Positions 26,413-34,745 of a stretch of DNA of 64,000 nt are shown in pieces. The translations under genes were made by a program, and so were the position numbers. Within the stretch, counting starts at the first letter, position 1. Every line of letters starts with the position of its first letter. Source of the stretch: Paracoccus sigandri (GTDB lineage Bacteria; Pseudomonadota; Alphaproteobacteria; Rhodobacterales; Rhodobacteraceae); NCBI RefSeq assembly GCF_003709565.1, contig NZ_QNRC01000013.1, positions 1 through 64,000 of the forward strand, written 5' to 3'. A model generated the notes under the pieces. It was not told the DNA's origin, searched no databases, and worked only from the letters and a program-made list of their open reading frames with translations.

Positions 26413-27375
26413 ATGAGTTTCCGCGCCCGTCACCTTCTGGGCATCGACCACCTCGCGCCCTCCGAAATCGTCACGCTTCTGGACCTGGCCGAGGATTACG
26501 TCGCGCTCAACCGCCGCACGGTCAAGCATTCCGACGCGCTGGCCGGGCTGACCCAGATCAACATGTTCTTCGAGAACTCGACCCGCACCCAGTCCAGCTT
26601 CGAGCTGGCCGGCAAGCGGCTGGGGGCCGACGTGATGAACATGGCCGTCGCCCATTCCAGCGTGAAGAAGGGCGAGACGCTGATCGACACCGCGCTGACG
26701 CTGAACGCGATGCAGCCCGACCTGCTGGTCGTGCGCCACCCGCATTCCGGCGCCGTCAACCTGCTGGCCGAAAAGGTCAATTGCGCCGTCATCAATGCCG
26801 GGGACGGGCGCCACGAACATCCCACCCAGGCGCTTCTGGACGCGCTGACCATCCGCCGGGCCAAGGGCCGGCTGCAGCGCCTGACCGTCGCCATCTGCGG
26901 CGACATCGCCCACAGCCGGGTCGCGCGCTCGAACCTGATCCTGCTGGGCAAGATGGAGAACCGCATCCGCCTGATCGGCCCGGCGACGCTGATGCCCGCG
27001 GGCGCAAGCGAGATGGGCGTGGAGCTGTTCGAGGACATGCGCGAGGGGCTGAAGGGCGCCGATGTGGTGATGATGCTGCGGCTGCAGCGCGAACGCATGG
27101 ACGGCGGCTTCATCCCGTCCGAGCGCGAATATTACCACCGCTGGGGGCTGGACGCGGAAAAGCTGGCTTTGGCCGCGCCGGATGCCATCGTCATGCATCC
27201 CGGCCCGATGAACCGGGGCGTCGAGATCGACGGCACCATCGCCGACGACATCAACCGTTCGGTGATCCAGGACCAGGTCGAGATGGGCGTGGCCGTGCGC
27301 ATGGCCGCGCTGGACCTGCTGGCCCGCAACCTGCGCGCCGAACGCGGCCGCGCCGCCGCCGGAGTGATGGTATGA
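26413..27375 (+). CDS. pyrB: Aspartate carbamoyltransferase catalytic subunit
   Basis: 320 aa. Catalyses carbamoyl phosphate plus aspartate to carbamoyl aspartate, the first committed step of pyrimidine synthesis. The carbamoyl-phosphate loop is [21 protein letters not shown], the HPTQALLD motif follows GDGRHE, and [13 protein letters not shown] near the end is the aspartate-binding region. GGAGGAGG precedes the ATG. The stop overlaps the next gene (ATGA), an inactive-type dihydroorotase, so the two are expected to be made together and to form a complex. Confidence 0.96.
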   Translation: MSFRARHLLGIDHLAPSEIVTLLDLAEDYVALNRRTVKHSDALAGLTQINMFFENSTRTQSSFELAGKRLGADVMNMAVAHSSVKKGETLIDTALTLNAMQPDLLVVRHPHSGAVNLLAEKVNCAVINAGDGRHEHPTQALLDALTIRRAKGRLQRLTVAICGDIAHSRVARSNLILLGKMENRIRLIGPATLMPAGASEMGVELFEDMREGLKGADVVMMLRLQRERMDGGFIPSEREYYHRWGLDAEKLALAAPDAIVMHPGPMNRGVEIDGTIADDINRSVIQDQVEMGVAVRMAALDLLARNLRAERGRAAAGVMV

Positions 27376-28655
27376 CCACGACGCTTTTCGCCAATGCCCG
27401 CCTGATCGACCCCGAGGCGCAGACCGACACCCCCGGCAGCCTGCTGGTCCGCGAGGGCGTGATCGCGGGGACGGGCGCGCCGGACGAGGCCGCGCCGGAA
27501 GGGGCGGCGGTGATCGACTGCCAGGGCCGCGCGCTGGCCCCCGGCCTGGTCGACTGGGGCGTCAAGATCGGCGAGCCGGGCGAGCGTCACAAGGAAAGCT
27601 TCCGCAGCGCCGGGCTGGCGGCGGCGGCGGGCGGCGTGACCACGGTGATCGCGCGCCCCGACACCGCCCCGCCCATCGACACGCCGGAATCGCTGGAATT
27701 CGTCACCCGCCGCGCCAGTGACGCGCCGGTCAACATCCGCCACATGGCGGCGCTGACCAAGGCCCGCGAGGGGCGCGAGATGGTCGAGATCGGCTTTCTG
27801 ACCGACCTGGGCGCGGTGGCCTTCTCGGACGGGGTGCGCGTGATCCGCGACGCGAAGCTGCTGGCGCGCTGCATGACCTATGCGCGCGGGCTGGACGCGC
27901 TGATCGTCGGCCATCCGCAGGAACCCGACCTGTCCAAGGGCGCGGCGGCGACCAGCGGCAAGTTCGCCTCGCTCTACGGCATCCCCGCCGCCTCGCCCGT
28001 GGCGGAATCGATGGGGCTGGACCGCGACCTGGCGCTGGTCGCGATGACCCGCTGCCGCTGGCACGCCGACCAGGTCACCACGGCGGGCGCCCTGCCCGCG
28101 CTGCGGCGCGCGCGCGAGGGCGGGCTGGACGTGACGGCGGGGATCTCGATCCACCACCTGACGCTCAATGAATTCGACGTCGGCGATTACCGCACCTTCT
28201 TCCGCTTCACCCCGCCCTTGCGCCCCGAGGACGACCGGCAGGCGATGGTGCAGGCGGTGGCCGAGGGGCTGATCGACGTGATCGCCAGCTTCCACACCCC
28301 GCAGGACGAGGAATCCAAGCGCCTGCCCTTCGAGGCCGCCGCCCCCGGCGCGGTCGGGCTGCAGACGCTGCTGCCGGCCGCCATGCGGCTTTATCATCAG
28401 GGCGGGCTGTCGCTGCCGCAGCTGTGGCGGGCGATGTCGCTGAACCCGGCGAAGCGGCTGGGCCTGCCCGCCGGGCGGCTGTCGGCCGGCGCGCCCGCCG
28501 ACCTGGTCCTGTTCGATCCCGACGCGCCCTTCGTGCTGGACCGCTTCACGCTTCTGTCGAAATCGAAGAACACCCCCTTCGACGGCGCGCGGCTGGAGGG
28601 CCGGGTGCTGGGCACCTGGGTCGCGGGCAAGCGCGTTTTCGGAGAACGGCCATGA
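27372..28655 (+). CDS. Dihydroorotase homologue lacking zinc ligands (PyrX/pyrC' type)
   Basis: 427 aa with the amidohydrolase fold of class I dihydroorotase: [71 protein letters not shown] and [21 protein letters not shown]. The first metal motif, normally DxHxH, reads DWGVK, and the later DHAPH-type motif reads SFHTPQ, so the binuclear zinc site cannot form. By analogy with pseudomonads, such proteins are structural partners of PyrB rather than enzymes; an active PyrC must be encoded elsewhere. It overlaps pyrB and plsY by 4 bases each. Confidence 0.88.
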   Translation: MTTTLFANARLIDPEAQTDTPGSLLVREGVIAGTGAPDEAAPEGAAVIDCQGRALAPGLVDWGVKIGEPGERHKESFRSAGLAAAAGGVTTVIARPDTAPPIDTPESLEFVTRRASDAPVNIRHMAALTKAREGREMVEIGFLTDLGAVAFSDGVRVIRDAKLLARCMTYARGLDALIVGHPQEPDLSKGAAATSGKFASLYGIPAASPVAESMGLDRDLALVAMTRCRWHADQVTTAGALPALRRAREGGLDVTAGISIHHLTLNEFDVGDYRTFFRFTPPLRPEDDRQAMVQAVAEGLIDVIASFHTPQDEESKRLPFEAAAPGAVGLQTLLPAAMRLYHQGGLSLPQLWRAMSLNPAKRLGLPAGRLSAGAPADLVLFDPDAPFVLDRFTLLSKSKNTPFDGARLEGRVLGTWVAGKRVFGERP

Positions 28656-29236
28656 TCGCGGCGCTCTGGGCGGTTTTCGGCTATCTGCTGGGCTCGGTCC
28701 CCTTCGGGCTGGTGATCGCGCGGGCGCTGGGGCTGGGCGACCTGCGCAAGATCGGCTCGGGCAATATCGGCGCGACCAATGTGCTGCGCACCGGCAACAA
28801 GCCCGCCGCGCTGGCCACGCTGCTGCTGGATTCCGGCAAGGGCGCCATCGCCGTGCTGCTGGCGCGCCATTTCGGCGGAGAGACGGCGGCGCTGCTGGCC
28901 GGGGGCGCGGCCTTCCTGGGCCATTGCTTCCCGGTCTGGCTGGGCTTCAAGGGCGGCAAGGGCGTCGCGACCTTCCTGGGCACGCTGATCGCGCTCTACT
29001 GGCCGCTGGGGCTGGGCGCCTGCGCGATCTGGGCGGTGACGGCGGGGATCAGCCGCATCAGCAGCCTGTCGGCGCTGATGGCGGCGGCGCTGTCGCCGGT
29101 CTTCGCCTGGGCCGCGGGCCGCACCGACGTGGCGCTGGTCTGCGCCTTCATGGCGGTGCTGATCTTCCTTCGCCACCGCACCAATATCGCGCGGCTGCTG
29201 GACGGGACCGAGCCCCGGATCGGCCGCAAGGGCTGA
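28652..29236 (+). CDS. plsY: Glycerol-3-phosphate acyltransferase PlsY
   Basis: 194 aa, integral membrane enzyme that acylates glycerol-3-phosphate from acyl phosphate, the first step of phospholipid synthesis. Conserved blocks are visible: GSVPFGLVIARALGLGDLRKIGSGNIGATNVLRTG, LDSGKGAIAVLLA, HCFPVWLGFKGGKGVATFLG and FLRHRTNIARLLDGTEPRIG. It is the last gene of the pyrB-pyrC'-plsY set, joined by ATGA overlaps. Confidence 0.95.
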   Translation: MIAALWAVFGYLLGSVPFGLVIARALGLGDLRKIGSGNIGATNVLRTGNKPAALATLLLDSGKGAIAVLLARHFGGETAALLAGGAAFLGHCFPVWLGFKGGKGVATFLGTLIALYWPLGLGACAIWAVTAGISRISSLSALMAAALSPVFAWAAGRTDVALVCAFMAVLIFLRHRTNIARLLDGTEPRIGRKG

Positions 29237-29239
29237 GCC

Positions 29240-29644
29240 TCAGCGTTCGGCCACCAAGGTCCGCCCGGCGGGACGCGCCGGCAGCGTGGCGGCACGGGCC
29301 GGGGCCTGGGACGCCGGTTCTGACGGCGCCACCTCGCGCAGCGGCTGGCCCGAGAAGGGCCGCGCCAGCCCGACCGAGGGACCGGCCGCCGCCGCCTGGC
29401 TGGCCAGGCGCTTCAGCGATTCCGCCCCGCGCCGCGCCGAAATCGCGATCGAGATCAGCGCCATGCAGGCGCCGGCCAGCAGGACCAGCGCGACCAGGCC
29501 CAGCACGCCCAGGAAGATCGGCAGGGGCGGCACCGTCTCGGCCCGCGTGGCCAAAGTCACGACCGCCGCGATCAGCGCCACGACGCCCGTCGCGAAGACG
29601 GCGCCCACGACGCGCTGCACCCAAACCATCACATCCGCCCGCAT
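29240..29644 (-). CDS. Small two-helix membrane protein, paralogue 1
   Basis: 134 aa from the ATG at 29644 (GGGGCAGG upstream). Two membrane helices, VVGAVFATGVVALIAAVVTLA and LGVLGLVALVLLAGACMALISIAI, then a basic SARRGAESLKRLASQ and a long Pro/Ala-rich cytosolic tail. The topology and the ARRGAE-KRLA motif match the gene just upstream, which points to an old tandem duplication. Function unknown. Confidence 0.65.
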   Translation of the reverse strand: MRADVMVWVQRVVGAVFATGVVALIAAVVTLATRAETVPPLPIFLGVLGLVALVLLAGACMALISIAISARRGAESLKRLASQAAAAGPSVGLARPFSGQPLREVAPSEPASQAPARAATLPARPAGRTLVAER

Positions 29645-29762
29645 GTCCTGCCCCCGATTTTTTCGGTGTTTCACGGCATCCGGGGTGCCACCGGCGGCGG
29701 CGCGTTGCAAGCCCGGCGCGGGCCGGCGCCGGTCATAATCTCGTGCGCGGGGGACGGGCGGA

Positions 29763-30014
29763 TCAGGGCTGCGCCAGCTTCTCGACCGCCTCGGCGGTGC
29801 GGCGGGTGTTGTTGTAGATGCCGAGGCCCAGATAGATCATCCCGGCCATCAGGATCAGGTACAGCGACCCGGCCAGCAGCACGGCCAGCCCCTGCAGGAA
29901 GCCCCCTTGCGCGCTGAACATGGTGATCAGCGCGCCGATCACGATCATCGCAGCCCCCAGAACGACCACCACATTGATGATCCGCTCCATCCACAGAATG
30001 AAAAAGTCGCGCAT
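29763..30014 (-). CDS. Small two-helix membrane protein, paralogue 2
   Basis: 83 aa: ERIINVVVVLGAAMIVIGALI and LAVLLAGSLYLILMAGMIYLG span the membrane, then NNTRRTAEAVEKLAQP ends the protein. It resembles the 134-aa downstream paralogue in helix spacing and in the RR-AE-LA tail. It lies 61 bases from gshA, transcribed in the same direction. Function unknown. Confidence 0.65.
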   Translation of the reverse strand: MRDFFILWMERIINVVVVLGAAMIVIGALITMFSAQGGFLQGLAVLLAGSLYLILMAGMIYLGLGIYNNTRRTAEAVEKLAQP

Positions 30015-30075
30015 TGCCGTCTCCTGGTTTGGAAAGTCCCGAGGATGCTGGCGCAGGCTGGCGGCCGGGGCAAGG

Positions 30076-31446
30076 TCAGTAGGAATATTCTCGATAGACC
30101 GGCGACAGGTCGCCCTGCCATTCGCCGTGATATTTCGCCAGAAGCTCGTCGGCGGGCACCTTGCCCGAATCGACGCTTTCCTTCAGGGCGTTGAGGAAAT
30201 GCGTCTCGTCCGGGACCAGCCCGCCCGCCCCGGCGCGGGCGCGGTTCTTCAGGCCCTGCTCGGCGATCTTCAGCACCTCGCGCGCCAGATCGTGCAGCCC
30301 GATGCCGCCCGCCTGGCCGGCCAGCGCATCGCGCGCGGCCGCGCGGCGCAGCCCCTCGCGGGTCTCGTGGTCCCAGCCCTTGACCAGGTCCCAGGCAGCA
30401 TCCAGCGCGGTCTGGTCATAGGTCAGCCCGACCCACAGGGCGGGCAGCGCGCAAAGCCTGCGCCACGGACCGCCATCGGCGCCGCGCATCTCGATGAATT
30501 TCTTGACCCGCGCCTCGGGGAAGACCGTGGTCAGGTGGTCGGCCCAGTCCGACAGCGTCGGCACCTCGCCCGGCAGGGCCGGCAGGCGGCCGTTCAGGAA
30601 GTCGCGGAAGCTCTGCCCCAGCGCGTCGATATACTTGCCGTCGCGATAGACGAAATACATCGGCACATCGAGGACGTAATCCACCCAGGCCTCGTAGCCG
30701 AAGCCGTCCTGGAAGACGAAGGGCAGCATCCCGGTGCGGGCGTCGTCCAGGTTCTGCCAGATATGGCTGCGCCAGCTTTTCATGCCGTTGGGCCTGCCGT
30801 TCAGGAAGGGCGAATTCGCGAACAGCGCGGTGGCCACCGGCTGCAGCGCCAGCGCCACGCGCAGCTTCTGCACCATGTCGGATTCAGAGCCGAAATCCAG
30901 GTTCACCTGAACGGTGCAGGTCCGGTACATCATGTCGGTGCCCATGGTCCCGACCCGGCCCATATAGTCGGTCATCAGCCGATAGCGCCCCTTGGGCATC
31001 ATCGGCATCTGGTCCTGCGTCCAGATCGGCGCCGCGCCAAGGCCCATGAAGCCCGCGCCGATGCGGTCGGCGACCTCCTTCACCTCGGCCAGGTGCTGGT
31101 TCACCTCGTCGCAGGTCTGGTGGATGGTTTCCAGCGGCGCGCCGGACAGCTCCAGCTGGCCGCCGGGTTCGAGGCTGATATTGGCGCCGTCGCGTTCCAG
31201 GCCGATGATGTTGTCCTGCTCCAGCACCGGCGTCCAGCCGAAGCGTTCCTGCAAGCCGGTCAGCATCGCCTTGATCGAACAGTCGCCCTCGTAGGGCAGC
31301 GGCAGGTTCCGGGCGTGGTCATAGCCGAACTTCTCGTGCTCGGTGCCGATGCGCCAGCGGTCGGGCGTCTTCTCGCCCGCGGCCAGATAGGCGGCAAGCT
31401 GATCGCGGCTTTCAATCGGGCCACCGCCCTGCTGAGGAACTGACAT
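30076..31446 (-). CDS. gshA: Glutamate-cysteine ligase (plant/alphaproteobacterial type)
   Basis: 456 aa. Makes gamma-glutamylcysteine, the first step of glutathione synthesis. The sequence follows the GCS2-like alphaproteobacterial/plant class: RIGTEHEKFGYD, ISLEPGGQLELSGAPLETIHQTCDEVNQHL, MGLGAAPIWTQDQMPMMPKGRYRLMTDYM, YRTCTVQVNLDFGSE and FIEMRGADGGPWRRLCALPALWVGL. Length is as expected. No redox-switch disulfide was checked. Confidence 0.96.
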   Translation of the reverse strand: MSVPQQGGGPIESRDQLAAYLAAGEKTPDRWRIGTEHEKFGYDHARNLPLPYEGDCSIKAMLTGLQERFGWTPVLEQDNIIGLERDGANISLEPGGQLELSGAPLETIHQTCDEVNQHLAEVKEVADRIGAGFMGLGAAPIWTQDQMPMMPKGRYRLMTDYMGRVGTMGTDMMYRTCTVQVNLDFGSESDMVQKLRVALALQPVATALFANSPFLNGRPNGMKSWRSHIWQNLDDARTGMLPFVFQDGFGYEAWVDYVLDVPMYFVYRDGKYIDALGQSFRDFLNGRLPALPGEVPTLSDWADHLTTVFPEARVKKFIEMRGADGGPWRRLCALPALWVGLTYDQTALDAAWDLVKGWDHETREGLRRAAARDALAGQAGGIGLHDLAREVLKIAEQGLKNRARAGAGGLVPDETHFLNALKESVDSGKVPADELLAKYHGEWQGDLSPVYREYSY

Positions 31447-31517
31447 GCGTGAACGTGGCCTTTCTGGATTGCCGGTCGGTCACAGGTGGCAAGCCGCAAG
31501 GGTCAAGTCAAGCCGCC

Positions 31518-32024
31518 TCAATGCGGCCTCGTCCAAACGGTGCGCATTGTCGCGGAACCACTTGACAGATGCTGCAGCGCCAGCGCGACGGCGCCCATGT
31601 CCAGCCCGTCCAGCGCCGTGAAGGCATGGGCCAGCGCCTCGGCCCCGGCCGCATCGACCGGCACCAGCAGCGCCTCGCCCCGCTGGTTGCGCAGCTGCCA
31701 GTGCGGATGCTCGGCCACCATCAGCAGCCGGATCTGGACCAGGTCGCGCAGGGCGATCTCTCCGCCCAGGGTGCGGGCGCCGTAATAGCGGATCGCGCCC
31801 TCGTCGATCTCGACCATGCCGGGCGAGGCGACGGCGCGCCGGAAGGGCAGCCGGCGGATCGCCCCGACCAGAAGCGCGGCGCCCACCAGCAGGGCAAGCC
31901 CGCCAAGCACGCCGAAGAACCAGCCGCCGCGCAGCGCCAGCCACAGCCCGGCAAGGGCGATCGCCCCGGCGATCAGCAGTTCGGCATGACGCGCCGCCCA
32001 GTCGCGCAATTCGGGGCGAATCAC
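31518..32024 (-). CDS. Conserved membrane protein with two N-terminal helices
   Basis: 168 aa from a GTG at 32024. Residues 13-55 hold two membrane helices (LLIAGAIALAGLWLALRGGWFFG and LGGLALLVGAALLVGAI), followed by a cytosolic beta-rich domain (GMVEIDEGAIRYYGARTLGGEIALRDLVQIRL) that resembles a PH-like fold. It follows moaE by 34 bases in the same direction. I know no function. Confidence 0.7.
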   Translation of the reverse strand: MIRPELRDWAARHAELLIAGAIALAGLWLALRGGWFFGVLGGLALLVGAALLVGAIRRLPFRRAVASPGMVEIDEGAIRYYGARTLGGEIALRDLVQIRLLMVAEHPHWQLRNQRGEALLVPVDAAGAEALAHAFTALDGLDMGAVALALQHLSSGSATMRTVWTRPH

Positions 32025-32058
32025 GGCACGGCCCGCCGCAGGGCGCCGGCCGCCGCGA

Positions 32059-32493
32059 TCACCAGCGCCCCAGCGCGTCTTCGTCGCTGTCCTTCGCCGC
32101 CACCCAGTCGCCGCCGCCATCGGCGCCGATCTCGCGCTTCCAGAAGGGGGCGCGGGATTTCAGCCAGTCCATCAGGTAATCGGCCGCGTCGAAGGCCGCG
32201 CGGCGGTGGCGGGCGGCGGTGGCGACCATCATGATCGGCTCTCCGACCGCAAGGCGGCCGTGGCGGTGGACGATCAGCCAGTCGCTGAGCCCGAAGCGGC
32301 GCGCGGCCTCGGCACCGTAATCCTGCAGCGCGCGTTCGGTCATGCCGGGATAATGCTCGATCTCCAGCGCCTGCATCGCGCCGGTATCGTCGCGCACCAG
32401 GCCGGTGAAACTGACCACCGCGCCCGCCCCGCGGCCGAAGCCGGCCAGTTCCTGCGCGAGATCGAAAGCTTCGGTCTGGACGCGCGCCGCCAT
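32059..32493 (-). CDS. moaE: Molybdopterin synthase catalytic subunit
   Basis: 144 aa. MoaE with MoaD converts precursor Z to molybdopterin. Family marks are VVSFTGLVRDD, ALEIEHYPGMTERAL, WLIVHRHGRLAVGEPIMMVATAARHRRAAFDAADYLMDWLKSRAPFWKRE, including the catalytic lysine of APFWKRE. It starts 3 bases after the moaD stop. Confidence 0.95.
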   Translation of the reverse strand: MAARVQTEAFDLAQELAGFGRGAGAVVSFTGLVRDDTGAMQALEIEHYPGMTERALQDYGAEAARRFGLSDWLIVHRHGRLAVGEPIMMVATAARHRRAAFDAADYLMDWLKSRAPFWKREIGADGGGDWVAAKDSDEDALGRW

Positions 32494-32496
32494 CGC

Positions 32497-32757
32497 CTAG
32501 CCCCCGGTCATCGGCGGGAAGAAGGCGACCTCGCGCACGCCGTCCAGGGGCGCGTCCAGGTCGGCCAGCTGCTGATCGACCGCGCAGCGGACGGCGGAAA
32601 GATCGGCGAAGGCGGCCGCGTGCCAGTCGTCGCGCGCGGCCAGTTCGGTCACCAGCTCGCGCACCGTCGCAGCGCCGGTCTCGACCCGTTCGCGGGGCTG
32701 GCCGATCCGCTCGCGCAGCCAGGCGAAATAGAGGACGTCAATTGCCACGGCGATCAT
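32497..32757 (-). CDS. moaD: Molybdopterin synthase sulfur-carrier subunit
   Basis: 86 aa, ubiquitin-like fold, ending in the obligatory Gly-Gly (FFPPMTGG) that is thiocarboxylated to carry sulfur. VLYFAWLRERIG at the N-terminus is typical. The ATG at 32757 lies inside the 3' end of pgsA (20-base overlap); a GTG 9 bases later is an alternative start. Co-transcribed with moaE. Confidence 0.94.
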   Translation of the reverse strand: MIAVAIDVLYFAWLRERIGQPRERVETGAATVRELVTELAARDDWHAAAFADLSAVRCAVDQQLADLDAPLDGVREVAFFPPMTGG

Positions 32758-33373
32758 CGCGCAGATAGGGGCGCGCCTTCACGAAATATTCCCAGCCGGT
32801 CCAGGCCGTCAGGCCGGCGGCGATCCAGATCAGCAACAAGCCGGCCTGCGTCGCCAGGTCGGCCCAGCTGGCCGAGAACCAGGGCAGATGCGCCTCGCCC
32901 ACCAGGGGCGGCTCGCCATGTTCGACATAGGCGAGGCCGGTGCCCAGGAACAGGACCGCGATGGCGACCATCTGGGTGGTGGTCTTCCACTTGGCCAGAT
33001 AGGTGACCTTCAGCAGCTTCGCATTCGCGCCCAGGAATTCGCGCAGGCCGGACACGAAGACCTCGCGGAACAGAATCACCGTGGCGGGCAGGATCAGCCA
33101 GGGGTTCATGCCGGAATAGCCGGTGATGACGACGATCGCGATGACCACCATCGCCTTGTCGGCGATCGGGTCCATCGCCGCGCCGAAGCGGCTTTCCTGC
33201 TGCCAGGCCCGCGCCAGATAGCCGTCGAACCAGTCGGTCACGGCCGCCAGCAGGAACAGCGCCAGCGCCGCCCAGTCGGCCCAGGGCCGGTGGAAATACA
33301 GAAACATCAGCGGCACGCCGGGTGCCGCGATCAACCGCAGAAGGGTCAGGATATTGGGAACGGTCCAGCGCAT
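32738..33373 (-). CDS. pgsA: CDP-diacylglycerol-glycerol-3-phosphate 3-phosphatidyltransferase
   Basis: 211 aa with about five membrane helices. It carries the CDP-alcohol phosphotransferase signature DGYLARAWQQESRFGAAMDPIADK (D-G-x2-A-R-x8-G-x3-D-x3-D), which binds the CDP group and metal. It begins MRWTVPNILTLLRLIAAPGVPLMF, the standard PgsA start. The order pgsA-moaD-moaE is common in alphaproteobacteria. Confidence 0.95.
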   Translation of the reverse strand: MRWTVPNILTLLRLIAAPGVPLMFLYFHRPWADWAALALFLLAAVTDWFDGYLARAWQQESRFGAAMDPIADKAMVVIAIVVITGYSGMNPWLILPATVILFREVFVSGLREFLGANAKLLKVTYLAKWKTTTQMVAIAVLFLGTGLAYVEHGEPPLVGEAHLPWFSASWADLATQAGLLLIWIAAGLTAWTGWEYFVKARPYLRDDRRGN

Positions 33374-33470
33374 GGCGGCAAGCTAGTCACTGGCGCGGGA
33401 CTTGGAAAGGGGCGGCGAAGACGAAACCGTCCGCGCCGCCCCGGTTCGGCCGGGCATTGCCGGTCCGGGC

Positions 33471-33854
33471 TCAGGCGTTTTCCAGCAATTCCGGATAAAG
33501 CGTATAGCTTTGGTCGCCGATGGTCAGCTGCACCGCCTTGATCCGGCTTTCGCCGAAATGATGGGTGCGCATTCCGACGACGGTGATCCTGTCGCCGGTG
33601 CTGGCCGAGCCGTTGTTCAGCCCCGCCTGTTCGTTGCGGGCGCGGTCGGCCAGTTCGATGGTCCAGTTATAGCCGTCCGCGGCACGAACCTGCAGGGTGC
33701 GGTCCGAGCCGGTGATGTTGTTGTCGATCACGGTCGCTTCGAGGCTGGTCATTTCGGCCTCGAACTCGGCCCAGCTGTCCTGCGCAAGGATGTCGTCGCG
33801 GGCGTAGACAGGGAATCGCAGGGCAATCTGACCTGAAAGGGGGAAATGCGGCAT
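33471..33854 (-). CDS. Small conserved protein, tandem paralogue A
   Basis: 127 aa from the ATG at 33854, 7 bases after GAAGGAGG. Core: MTSLEATVIDNNITGSDRTLQVRAADGYNWTIELADRARNEQAGL, then GDRITVVGMRTHHFGESRIKAVQLTIGDQSYTLYPE. It is about half identical by eye to the gene 216 bases upstream. The DG-x-NWTIELA-RARN segment recalls the DUF6152 family (small OB-like proteins), but no signal peptide is present here. Function unknown. Confidence 0.75.
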   Translation of the reverse strand: MPHFPLSGQIALRFPVYARDDILAQDSWAEFEAEMTSLEATVIDNNITGSDRTLQVRAADGYNWTIELADRARNEQAGLNNGSASTGDRITVVGMRTHHFGESRIKAVQLTIGDQSYTLYPELLENA

Positions 33855-33871
33855 GGCAGCCTCCTTCAGTT

Positions 33872-33932
33872 TTCGGGGTGAGCAGATATCAACCATAACG
33901 TGATCCGAGCCGATGTTGGCGGTAGCAACCTA
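33872..33932 (-). promoter_or_regulatory. Duplicated upstream element of paralogue A
   Basis: Read on the minus strand: CTACCGCC, 14 bases, TCACGTTATGGTTG, then ATCTGCTCA ahead of the ribosome binding site. The same order and spacing (22 bases from CTACCGC to TCACG) occurs upstream of paralogue B at 34472-34519, while the bases between differ. This suggests a kept promoter or operator rather than random leftover of duplication. Confidence 0.5.
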
Positions 33933-34070
33933 CCTGACCGAAAGATAGGTGGATTTTTGGCGAGATCGCGTTCCGGCCGGCGAATCACCCTGCGCCATGA
34001 GAGCGCGCGAAAATCGAGTGATCGGCAGGGGATATGGCGCGCGGCGCATCGGGGGCGCCGCGCGTGGGGT

Positions 34071-34448
34071 CTAGCAGAGCGCCTCGGGATAAAGCTCGAA
34101 GGCGCGGTCGCCGATGGTCAGATGCACGGCCTTGATCCGGTATTCGCCGAAATGCCGGGTGCGGCGGCCGATGACATGGACCTCGTCGCCCGGCAGGGCG
34201 GCGGCGCCGGTCAGGCCGACCGCGACATTGCGCGCGCGGTTGGCCAGTTCGATGGTCCAGTTGCGGCCGTCACGGCAACGGACATGCAGCACCGGATCGC
34301 TGCCATCGATATAGTTGTCGGTGACGATGGCGTGCAGTTCGGTCAGGCTCGGCTTGAACTCGGACCACAGGTCGTCGCCGAAATCCTCGGTCAACGGGAA
34401 GACAGGGGTCCGGGCAGCAGCGATGCCTTGATGGGGCAAACGGGGCAT
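34071..34448 (-). CDS. Small conserved protein, tandem paralogue B
   Basis: 125 aa from the ATG at 34448, also preceded by GAAGGAGG. Core: LHAIVTDNYIDGSDPVLHVRCRDGRNWTIELANRARNVAVGL, GDEVHVIGRRTRHFGEYRIKAVHLTIGDRAFELYPE. It matches paralogue A in length, core and terminal LYPE motif, so they arose by tandem duplication. Role unknown; the separate conserved promoters suggest each is transcribed on its own. Confidence 0.75.
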   Translation of the reverse strand: MPRLPHQGIAAARTPVFPLTEDFGDDLWSEFKPSLTELHAIVTDNYIDGSDPVLHVRCRDGRNWTIELANRARNVAVGLTGAAALPGDEVHVIGRRTRHFGEYRIKAVHLTIGDRAFELYPEALC

Positions 34449-34471
34449 GAGGGGCCTCCTTCGTCGATTGG

Positions 34472-34519
34472 TTGAGCAGATCACAACCTTAGCGTGACGA
34501 ATGGCCGGCAAAGCGGTAG
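34472..34519 (-). promoter_or_regulatory. Duplicated upstream element of paralogue B
   Basis: Minus-strand sequence CTACCGCT, 14 bases, TCACGCTAAGGTTG, then ATCTGCTCA, the counterpart of 33872-33932. If a promoter, CTACCG would fall near -35 and TCACG-TAaGG near -10, unlike the usual sigma-70 consensus. Confidence 0.5.
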
Positions 34520-34745
34520 GAAATTACCGGAAACCGTGCCGCAGCGCAGAACCATGCCTTTGTCATCACGAGGAGATTCCGGCAAACACGCCTGTGTGAA
34601 GGATAAATCGCGACTGTGCCGGTCGGGGATTATTTTCGGGCCGGATGCAAAAAAGAAGATAATTCTACACTAAGTCAATCGTGATTTAAGTCTATCGGCG
34701 CGCCGCCGCGGGGACCGGCCGCCGAATCACCCCCCTGCGGCAGGC
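34520..34745. other. Non-coding region between paralogue B and uvrC
   Basis: About 225 bases, clearly richer in A+T than the flanks (for example AAAAAAGAAGATAATTC at about 34649). No open frame of note and no hairpin terminator that I can see. It may hold further regulatory sites for the small paralogue, or the uvrC transcript end. Confidence 0.4.

Noticed and set aside
33928-33950. Small hairpin ACCTA/TAGGT followed by TTTTT as a terminator
   Set aside because: The T run lies on the plus strand, where no gene ends; only a 5-bp stem, so chance is likely.
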